A stretch of 35,033 nt of DNA, taken from the NCBI GenBank assembly GCA_022712895.1, contig JAFLJS010000069.1:1-35033 (forward strand), read 5' to 3'. The position numbers and the translations under genes were made by a program. The notes under the pieces are model-generated. The model was given only the letters and a program-made list of their open reading frames with translations, had not been told where the DNA came from and ran no database searches. Positions 1-6,296 of the stretch are shown one piece after another (the stretch's first letter is position 1; every line of letters begins with the position of its first letter). Source of the stretch: Desulfocapsa sp. (GTDB lineage Bacteria; Desulfobacterota; Desulfobulbia; Desulfobulbales; Desulfocapsaceae).

Positions 1-240
1 CAGGTATTTGATTTCTTCTGTCAGTTTGATGGCTTTTGGCTTGTTTAAATGGCGTTCTCCAGCAAAACGGTCAGCTTGCTTATGCCGATAGCCCCGCCGA
101 CCTGTCTTGCGGCGTATTTCTCGATAAATAGAGCTTTGGGAACGCCCCATAGCTTTGGCTATTTTACTGATTGATTCTTCCATTTTTAGCTCTGTCTCGA
201 TATAGTATCTTTCTGCAAGGCTTAGGTGGTGGTAACTCAT
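1..240 (-). CDS. IS30-family transposase, N-terminal part (cut by window edge)
   Basis: The reverse strand reads from an ATG at 240 through 80 codons to the window edge without a stop. The peptide starts MSYHHLSLAERYYIETEL and continues into a helix-turn-helix segment (SISKIAKAMGRSQSSIYREI) that is characteristic of the IS30-family N-terminal DNA-binding domain. The catalytic DDE domain would lie to the left, outside the window, so I cannot tell whether the gene is intact. A GGAGGT-type ribosome binding site (reverse of acctcc at 246-251) precedes the start. The gene points away from the restriction operon to its right, so it probably marks the edge of an acquired segment. The family call is firm; whether the element is complete is unknown. 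Confidence 0.85.
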   Translation of the reverse strand, partial: MSYHHLSLAERYYIETELKMEESISKIAKAMGRSQSSIYREIRRKTGRRGYRHKQADRFAGERHLNKPKAIKLTEEIKYL

Positions 241-470
241 TTGGAACCTCCGGAAAATCGTTTGGTAGCTTTTTTCCAGAATACACCTAAGCCTTGTTTT
301 ACTCAAAGGTGTTTGGAGCTCTACTACCTACAGAGGGTATGCACTTATTATACGAATTCAGCACGTGCTTAATAGGGTAGAAGCCTGAGTAAATCAAAGC
401 CTTGTTGCATTGAATATGATATGTCTGAATTGAGTAAGATTCATTTTAAAAATTGATTTATTGGAGTGTT
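241..470. other. Junction between IS30 element and restriction operon
   Basis: This 230-base gap should contain the outer inverted repeat of the IS30-type element and the promoter of the restriction operon. I could not fix the IS end, because the other end lies outside the window. The block AAGCCTTG recurs at about 290 and 401 and may belong to the IS terminus. A small palindrome GCACGTGC lies near 361-368. No open reading frame here looks coding. Confidence 0.4.
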
Positions 471-1415
471 ATGCGTGTAATATCACTGTTTAGTGGTGCT
501 GGTGGTTTAGATCTCGGTCTTGTTCAGGCTGGTCATCAAGTGATCTGGGCTAATGATTTTGATAATGACTGTGTTGAAACATACAAGAATAACATTGGTA
601 ACCATATCGTATCAGGAAGTATCGAAAATATTCGAAGTGAAGATATTCCGAATGGAGATGTTGTTGTCGGTGGTTTTCCTTGTCAGGGGTTCTCTCAAGC
701 AAATAGATTGCGTTTTGAAGAAGATGAGAGAAATCGTTTATATCTTGAATTTCTTAGAGTTGTAAAAGACAAACAGCCAAAGTGGTTTTTGGCAGAAAAT
801 GTTAGGGGAATACTCAGCCTTGGTGGTGGTAAGGCCATTGATAAGATAGAGAAGGATTTTGCATCTACAGGTTATCGTGTTCAAAAGCAATTGTTTAATA
901 CGGCAAATTATGGGGTACCTCAATCGCGCTGGCGAGTCATCATTGCAGGTACCCGAATAGATTTAGGTGATGAACAGTCCTATATCTATCCTATGCCGAC
1001 ACATTCAAAGAAACCAGAAGATGGTTTGCAGCCATGGGTAAGTATCGGTGTGGCTTTACAATGCATACCGGACCCTGAAGAACCACATGATTTGTTAAAT
1101 CATATTTGTTCCAAATATAAAGTTACAAATCGTAATTTTACTGGTCATCGTACTACCGACCCAAATAAGCCATCTCCCACCATTTTAGCAAGAGGAAATG
1201 GAAAAGGTGGTGTGTGCGCTATTCAACACCCACGGAATCATCGTAGAATGTCAATAAGGGAGCAAGCGATAGTACAAACATTTCCAAATAATTTTGAATT
1301 TTATGGAAAATTGAACTCCTGTTACAGGCAGGTTGGTAATGCTGTTCCGGTATTGTTTGCCAAGCATCTTGGCAATATGCTGTGTGAAGCTGAAGAGATT
1401 AGGAGAGTAGCATAA
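471..1415 (+). CDS. DNA (cytosine-5-)-methyltransferase, first of a tandem pair
   Basis: This is a 314-residue C5 DNA methyltransferase that would place a methyl group on carbon 5 of cytosine in a restriction target. Visible motifs in order are the SAM-binding FSGAGGLDLG (residues 7-16), the catalytic FPCQGFS with nucleophile Cys71, the ENV motif (FLAENVRGI), the QxRxR motif (QSRWRV), and the C-terminal RxxxxRE..QTFP and GNAVP motifs. The target recognition region lies between about residues 180 and 255. I chose ATG 471 rather than the in-frame TTG at 453 because GGAG (463-466) lies just upstream and the conserved MRVISLFSG start follows. The stop codon overlaps the next start (TAATG). It forms an operon with a second methyltransferase and an HNH nuclease, so it is a restriction-modification enzyme rather than an orphan. 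Confidence 0.95.
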   Translation: MRVISLFSGAGGLDLGLVQAGHQVIWANDFDNDCVETYKNNIGNHIVSGSIENIRSEDIPNGDVVVGGFPCQGFSQANRLRFEEDERNRLYLEFLRVVKDKQPKWFLAENVRGILSLGGGKAIDKIEKDFASTGYRVQKQLFNTANYGVPQSRWRVIIAGTRIDLGDEQSYIYPMPTHSKKPEDGLQPWVSIGVALQCIPDPEEPHDLLNHICSKYKVTNRNFTGHRTTDPNKPSPTILARGNGKGGVCAIQHPRNHRRMSIREQAIVQTFPNNFEFYGKLNSCYRQVGNAVPVLFAKHLGNMLCEAEEIRRVA

Positions 1416-2383
1416 TGAATGTTATATCACTTTTTAGTGGAGCTGGAGGATTGGACCTTGGGCTAGTACATGCGGGACATGATATTGTTTGGGCAAATGA
1501 TATATATGAAGATGCTGTAGAGACTTATAGAAAAAACATTGGTGATCATGTCGATGTTAGAGACATTGTGAATATTCCTTCAAGCGATATTCCAGATGCA
1601 GATGTTGTAGTTGGTGGTTTTCCATGCCAAGGTTTCTCAGTGGCAAACTGGGCAAGAACTGTGGGGGATGAGAGAAATTCTTTATATCGTGAAATGGTAC
1701 GAGTGATACGCGATAAAAATCCAAAGTTCTTTATCGCAGAGAATGTTAAGGGTATTGTTTCTCTTGGTAAGGGAGAAGTTCTGAATAAAATCATCGAAGA
1801 TTTTAGAGGAACTGGTTACAGGACTCAATGGAAAGTATTAAATAGTGCAGATTATGGAGTTCCTCAGAAGCGAATGCGTTTTGTAATGCTAGGTATTAGA
1901 GAAGATCTTACATTGAACAGTGTGCCGTTTCCTCCAATATCAACACATAGAGATCCAAGTAAAAACGAGTCCAAAAGCTTACCGGATTGGGTAACAGTGG
2001 GAGATGCTCTTGCCCATTTTCCAGAACCCGAAGATGCACCCAATATTCCTAATCACAGTTATTCAAAGTATAAACTTCGTTTTAATGGTCACCTTGGTCA
2101 TCGGTTTATTGATCCTTTAAAGCCCGCTCCCACGGTTACAGGTCGTGGTGATGATAAAGGTGGAGTTGTTGTTCTTCATCATCCTGGAAATCATCGCAGA
2201 ATGTCTGCGCGTGAGCTTGCTGCGGTACAATCTTTTCCGGATGACTTTATATTTGAAGGTACTCGAACATCTGCATATCGACAGATAGCAAATGCAGTAC
2301 CGCCTAAACTGGGTCACTCAATTGGAATAATGCTAAATGAAGTTGAACGTGCTGTTAACTATACAACGTGTGAGACACTATGA
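1415..2383 (+). CDS. DNA (cytosine-5-)-methyltransferase, second of a tandem pair
   Basis: This 322-residue C5 methyltransferase is clearly paralogous to the gene before it. It carries FSGAGGLDLGL at the N-terminus, the catalytic FPCQGFS (Cys71, the same residue number as in its neighbour), FIAENVKGI, QKRMRF and a final ANAVPP motif. The central recognition region differs between the two proteins, which suggests that each methylates a different strand or half of the target. Its ATG at 1415 overlaps the previous stop by one base, and its TGA overlaps the next ATG (ATGA at 2380-2383), so the three genes are very probably co-translated. Paired m5C enzymes are known for type IIS systems with asymmetric sites, such as HgaI; assigning this pair to that arrangement is inference. 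Confidence 0.95.
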   Translation: MNVISLFSGAGGLDLGLVHAGHDIVWANDIYEDAVETYRKNIGDHVDVRDIVNIPSSDIPDADVVVGGFPCQGFSVANWARTVGDERNSLYREMVRVIRDKNPKFFIAENVKGIVSLGKGEVLNKIIEDFRGTGYRTQWKVLNSADYGVPQKRMRFVMLGIREDLTLNSVPFPPISTHRDPSKNESKSLPDWVTVGDALAHFPEPEDAPNIPNHSYSKYKLRFNGHLGHRFIDPLKPAPTVTGRGDDKGGVVVLHHPGNHRRMSARELAAVQSFPDDFIFEGTRTSAYRQIANAVPPKLGHSIGIMLNEVERAVNYTTCETL

Positions 2384-3615
2384 TCGCTCCTAAAAAACCT
2401 TTCGATAGTTATAAATGGCGTTGGTTAAGCGTACAACCGACAGAAGGGTTGCTTAAGGCTCCAGTCTTCTTGGGTGTGTTAAGAGCATTACAGCAGTTTG
2501 AGGGACAACCTTTTAGCTCTGAAGATTTGCGTGATGAACTACAAATTGTCCAGGATGAGACAAAGACCACTGTGACATTGGCAAGACCAGAGCTAGAGAG
2601 GAATTTATTTCGCAATTCTGGACAATACTGGAAGGGTACTGGCCTTTTAGAGCCTGTTACAGGAAAGATACAATTAACCAGTCTCGGCCATAATGTTGCA
2701 AATGGTGCAATTACTCATGATGAGTTCGCAGCATTAATGATCAGAAATACAGTTCTTCCAAATCCAATTACTTACAAAGAAGATGAAATCAATCAGTGGA
2801 GAAAAGCAGATCTTAGAATAAAGCCTTTCGAGTTATTGTTGTCTATTATGAACATTCTTGGAAAGGCGTATGCCCCAAACCAAGCAAGCCTTTCTCCAAA
2901 CGAACTGATAGGTATAGTTATTCCATTAGCAGGTGCAAAAACTCCAATTGAATTTATTGCTGATGCCGTAATACAAGTACGTATAGGCAAGTTAGATGTG
3001 TCAGCATGGCCCAATTGTGCTCCTGCTGCCAATGACCGTCGATTAGCGAGAGAGTTTTTGTTGTTTTTGGAAAATTTCGAGATTTGCAGAACTGATTATA
3101 GTGTTGATAGTTATCAACAAAGGTTTATTCTTGATGAACTATTACAGGACATCGTTGAAGTCGAAGCGGATGATTCTTTTCTTGAGAATGAAGCTAATAT
3201 AGAGAAGGAGATTGAAGCATCTAAGCAATCAATTTTTCCAGTGATGATAGAACGGAGAAGAGTGGCAACCACAGTGCTAGCACGTTCTGGTCAGACGAAA
3301 TTTCGAAAAGATGTTCTTGATGCTGCGGGAGGGGAATGTCTTTTGACTGGTGAGATGACACCTGATGTTTTAGAGGCAGCACATATTATACCTATTAGCC
3401 ATGGTGGAGATGATGATGTTGGAAATGGTTTCTGTCTCCGAATGGATGTTCATAGGCTGTTTGATGCGGGTAAGCTAAGGATTAAAGCTGACGGTAATGT
3501 TTCTTTAGGTGATCAAATTAAGAAAGCTGTTAGTTATTCTGGATTACCGACGAACATTGCTTTTCCTGCGCCTGTCATGTTGGCAAATATTGACTGGAGA
3601 AGTAAATATTTATAA
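2380..3615 (+). CDS. HNH restriction endonuclease
   Basis: This is a 411-residue protein translationally coupled to the two m5C methyltransferases, so it is the likely restriction enzyme. The C-terminal quarter has an HNH nuclease domain: a GGECLLTG segment around Cys320, then AAHIIP (His335), GNGF (Asn349) and DVHRLFD (His358), giving the expected His-Asn-His order for one beta-beta-alpha metal site. The first 230 residues have no motif I can name. They include a segment (about 5-130) that looks like winged-helix or target-recognition sequence, as expected if the enzyme cuts at a distance from an asymmetric site. HNH-type restriction enzymes are established (for example MnlI and Eco31I). The specific target cannot be read from the sequence. 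Codon use is AT-rich like its operon partners, consistent with horizontal acquisition. Confidence 0.85.
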   Translation: MIAPKKPFDSYKWRWLSVQPTEGLLKAPVFLGVLRALQQFEGQPFSSEDLRDELQIVQDETKTTVTLARPELERNLFRNSGQYWKGTGLLEPVTGKIQLTSLGHNVANGAITHDEFAALMIRNTVLPNPITYKEDEINQWRKADLRIKPFELLLSIMNILGKAYAPNQASLSPNELIGIVIPLAGAKTPIEFIADAVIQVRIGKLDVSAWPNCAPAANDRRLAREFLLFLENFEICRTDYSVDSYQQRFILDELLQDIVEVEADDSFLENEANIEKEIEASKQSIFPVMIERRRVATTVLARSGQTKFRKDVLDAAGGECLLTGEMTPDVLEAAHIIPISHGGDDDVGNGFCLRMDVHRLFDAGKLRIKADGNVSLGDQIKKAVSYSGLPTNIAFPAPVMLANIDWRSKYL

Positions 3616-4008
3616 AAAATTTTCTTTGTGGTGGTAGAAAAGCCTTTACCAAAAAAAAAGCAAAGTGTGATTATGAGTGCAAGATGTGATGTACAGCAGT
3701 ATGTTTATCCACAAAGCCCGTAACCAGCAATGGTTAACGGGCTTTGTGGTGTCCAGAGAAGTCCATTAAAAGCCATTGACACCCGAGAAAATACACGGTG
3801 CTCTTCACAACTCCATCCCAATCTTCACAACACAGGTACTGCAAATGCCGCTCACCCTTCATTGATGAACTGTCGCAATCACAATAAACATAAGTATTCC
3901 ATACATTGCAACATTCTCTCAAGCGTGGTTTTATTGTCTGGAATACGCAATAAGCTAAAATCACAGGAACCTCGATATCCCAGGTAATTTGATGAGCGGA
4001 AAGAACTG
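3616..4008. other. Intergenic region between restriction operon and RhuM/Doc module
   Basis: About 390 bases separate the two defence-type modules. The only clear structure is a long hairpin at 3709-3749, listed separately. Open frames on both strands (3730-3987 plus, 3734-4072 minus) have no recognisable motif, no ribosome binding site and implausible composition, so I do not call them. This may be the junction between two independently acquired cassettes. Confidence 0.4.
3709..3749. repeat. Long inverted repeat / hairpin after restriction operon
   Basis: CCACAAAGCCCGTAACC at 3709-3725 pairs with GGTTAACGGGCTTTGTGG at 3732-3749 around a 6-base loop, with a single unpaired base. The stem is about 17 bp. 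No T-tract follows on either strand, so it is not a classic intrinsic terminator, although it could still end transcription or be the remnant of a mobile-element end. Confidence 0.6.
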
Positions 4009-5022
4009 ATGACCAAAGATCTCGCCACATCTCAGCATAAACGTCAAAACATTCTAAACAACCGTTATGCACTCCAACAGGCAGAAAAGCATCTAGCCCT
4101 TGGTGGTCTTCACCATAAGGAAGAGGTTGTTTTTACTAAATTACAAGTCGCTGAATTATTTAAAGTTAGTGAGAGTACCATAGAAAAATATTTATCATTC
4201 CATGGTGATGAACTAAAAACTAATGGATACCATGTATTAAAAGGGATAAAACTTCGTGACTTCAAATCATTACAAGATGGTACCGTAAATCTTTACGGTA
4301 CCAAAACTACCGTACTAGGGCTTTTTACTTTTCGATCAGTACTGAACTTGGCCATGCTAATTACTGAGAGTCCACAGGCTAAGATTATTCGCTCTCGATT
4401 ACTGGATATCGTGCTTGACGTTATCGCTGAGCATGCCGGTGGACATACGAAATATATTAATCAGCGCGATGATGAATACCTCATAGCTTCATTTCAAGAA
4501 GAGAACTATCGCAAACAATTTACGGACGCATTGAACAAATATGTTGAAGGTAACAAGTGGAAGTATGCGCGTTTCACTAACCTTATATATCAAAGTATTT
4601 TTCAGGAAAATGCTACTGAATATAGAAAAGTACTTAAGTTAGCAAATAAAGCCAAGATTCGAGAAACCATCTATTCTGAGATGTTAACCTTGATCGCGAG
4701 TTATGAATCAGGTATTGCACACGAACTTGAGAAAGAATCAAATACATTGGGCCGTAAACTCACCAATAAAGAAGCAGAAACTATGTTTAGCGGCTTTGGG
4801 CAACATCCCTTGTTCAAGCCTCTTATTATGGATGCTCGCACTAAAATGGCGAGTCGTGATTTATGTTTTCGAGACGCTTTGCACGACAAATTAGAAAAGT
4901 ATATCCAATCAGTACCAGAAGCTGACTTTGATAGGTTTTTAGGAGAAACCAGTAAATCACTAGAAAAACGATTAAGTGACCCTGAAACTCTGGCAGTATT
5001 TAAACGGTTAAAGGATCGCTAA
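4009..5022 (+). CDS. RhuM/Bro-like DNA-binding protein, putative antitoxin partner of Doc
   Basis: This 337-residue protein lies one base upstream of a Doc/Fic toxin gene, so it is the likely antitoxin or regulator. Residues about 41-62 (FTKLQVAELFKVSESTIEKY) look like a helix-turn-helix. Residues about 100-142 (LFTFRSVLNLAMLITESPQA, then KIIRSRLLDIV) resemble the part of RhuM/Bro/KilA-type proteins where a start of DNA-binding fold is followed by an R-x-W/L-based helix. RhuM-family proteins fused to Fic domains are known; here the two parts are separate genes. It is far larger than the classical Phd antitoxin. No FIC-inhibitory [ST]xxxE[GN] helix is obvious, although I could have missed one. 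The start ATG has only a weak GGAAAG site. The gene contains a near-perfect 24-base palindrome at 4279-4302 that could be an operator. The family call is moderate and the antitoxin role is inferred from context. Confidence 0.7.
   Translation: MTKDLATSQHKRQNILNNRYALQQAEKHLALGGLHHKEEVVFTKLQVAELFKVSESTIEKYLSFHGDELKTNGYHVLKGIKLRDFKSLQDGTVNLYGTKTTVLGLFTFRSVLNLAMLITESPQAKIIRSRLLDIVLDVIAEHAGGHTKYINQRDDEYLIASFQEENYRKQFTDALNKYVEGNKWKYARFTNLIYQSIFQENATEYRKVLKLANKAKIRETIYSEMLTLIASYESGIAHELEKESNTLGRKLTNKEAETMFSGFGQHPLFKPLIMDARTKMASRDLCFRDALHDKLEKYIQSVPEADFDRFLGETSKSLEKRLSDPETLAVFKRLKDR
4279..4302. promoter_or_regulatory. 11+11 bp palindrome inside the RhuM-like gene
   Basis: GGTACCGTAAA at 4279-4289 is followed after two bases by its exact reverse complement TTTACGGTACC at 4292-4302. 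A perfect two-fold site of this length inside a DNA-binding protein's own gene could be an autoregulatory operator or a methylation or cleavage-sensitive site. It could also be chance under coding constraint. Function is not shown by the sequence. Confidence 0.45.
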
Positions 5023-5023
5023 G

Positions 5024-5491
5024 ATGCCGAGGGTGCAAAAGATTTTCTATTTTGATGTTACTCACGCCATAAATGCGCACGATTGGATTATTAGAAATTC
5101 AGGCGGCTTGGAAGGTATGAACAATATAGGTAATTTAGAAAGCCCATTGGGGCATATCAAAAATGATGACTACTATCCAAACATTGAGAACAAGCTTACT
5201 CACTTAGTCTTTGCAGTCAATAAAAACCATGCCTTTACAGATGGCAACAAACGCTCGTCTATAGTTTTAGGAGCATATTTTCTAGAACTTAACGGTTACG
5301 ACTATGCTGTAACTAGATTTGTCCGTCAGATGGAGAATATTGCTGTTTGGGTAGCGAAAAACACCATCGGTAAAGAGTTATTAGGTCAGATAGTATACTC
5401 ATTAGTTTTTGAAGATGATTATTCAGAAGAACTAAAATTGGAAATTGTGTCGAGGGTGGAGGCAACGGAGGATCAGCGACAAAATGATTAA
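5024..5491 (+). CDS. Death-on-curing (Doc/Fic family) toxin
   Basis: This 155-residue protein carries the Fic/Doc core: residues 69-77 read HAFTDGNKR, the HxFx(D)xNKR active-site loop, with catalytic His69 and the Asn-Lys-Arg end typical of Doc rather than the GNGR of AMP-transferring Fic proteins. Doc of phage P1 phosphorylates EF-Tu and halts translation; this protein may act the same way, but the Gly before NKR leaves nucleotide transfer possible. The gene starts one base after the stop of the RhuM-like gene, so the two are co-transcribed. Length fits single-domain Doc proteins (about 125-150 residues). The C-terminus is charged and has no added domain. Confidence 0.88.
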   Translation: MPRVQKIFYFDVTHAINAHDWIIRNSGGLEGMNNIGNLESPLGHIKNDDYYPNIENKLTHLVFAVNKNHAFTDGNKRSSIVLGAYFLELNGYDYAVTRFVRQMENIAVWVAKNTIGKELLGQIVYSLVFEDDYSEELKLEIVSRVEATEDQRQND

Positions 5492-5593
5492 AATCTCCTC
5501 TTTATACTGACTGAAGTGATATTTTATTTTTGCTTCAGAACTTATCGCGTAAGCTGTTCCCCTACACTCTTTGCAGTCCTCAGGAGGCGTTGT

Positions 5594-5622
5594 CGCCTTA
5601 CCTGCCGGAGCCACGTAAGGCG
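5594..5622. repeat. Inverted repeat downstream of the Doc gene
   Basis: CGCCTTAC (5594-5601) and GTAAGGCG (5615-5622) are exact 8-bp arms around a 13-base spacer. There is no T-tract. The surrounding 220 bases (5492-5711) contain no convincing gene. The repeat could be the right edge of the acquired block or a recombination site. Confidence 0.4.
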
Positions 5623-5711
5623 TGTTTGAGACAATGAATGGGAAAGTAGCATCGGATCATCTGCTTTCAACAAGGAATTGATTAGGAAAGGACACAACTG
5701 GAAAGGATATG

Positions 5712-6179
5712 TTACAATTTCTTAATAAAAACAGTTTGTTTCTTAACTTCTTTGTAACCAATATTTCTATAAAAAGAATGCGCATTAGTACGGATTTCAT
5801 TAGCTCTTATTCGAATTTTCTCCACCCGCGTACCAAGCCACTTTTCACTGGTTTCGACAAGACTTCTTCCGACTCCAGCCCCTCTGGATTTGTCAGAGAC
5901 AATGAGACTTGCAATCTCTCCAGACACTCCTTCAGCGAGCCTGACATCAATCACGGCACAAATACATCCCACCAACTGATTGTTCAATTTAGCTACAAAA
6001 ACAACACCATCACGTTGCTTGATTTCCTTAATATTTAAGCACAACGCCTCTTCGGCAACGGAATATCCCAACTCATGCATCAGTGATTTCACATATGACA
6101 AATCGGATTGTTCATACTCACGACAATGAATTTTTGCTGAGATTTTCTCGGGTGTTTGCTGGTTATTGCCATCTTTCAT
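5712..6179 (-). CDS. GNAT-family N-acetyltransferase
   Basis: This 155-residue protein matches the size and layout of single-domain GCN5-related acetyltransferases, which move an acetyl group from acetyl-CoA to an amine. The acetyl-CoA-binding motif A is visible around residues 87-103 (SLIVSDKSRGAGVGRSLVE, with RGxGxG). It is followed by the motif B region near the C-terminus (AHSFYRNIGYKEV), where a Tyr often acts as the general acid. An N-terminal IHCREYEQSDLSYV strand begins the fold. The substrate cannot be predicted. It is divergent from the aconitase gene and separated from it by 117 bases, which must contain both promoters. Confidence 0.88.
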   Translation of the reverse strand: MKDGNNQQTPEKISAKIHCREYEQSDLSYVKSLMHELGYSVAEEALCLNIKEIKQRDGVVFVAKLNNQLVGCICAVIDVRLAEGVSGEIASLIVSDKSRGAGVGRSLVETSEKWLGTRVEKIRIRANEIRTNAHSFYRNIGYKEVKKQTVFIKKL

Positions 6180-6296
6180 AGGGTTATTCCAGTGGGCAAG
6201 AGTAGGTAATGTGTTTATGTGGTACTTTATGCTATATTCCCAACATATTCAAATAGGAACGATAGACATCCATTCCTCTTACCACAAAGGTACTCT

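Noticed and set aside
3734-4072. Minus-strand open frame of 112 codons after the restriction operon
   Set aside because: Cys- and Trp-rich composition with no motif, no ribosome binding site, and overlap with a hairpin and the start of the RhuM-like gene.
5432-5614. Minus-strand 60-codon open frame overlapping the Doc gene end
   Set aside because: Overlaps the toxin coding sequence, has no ribosome binding site and no family.
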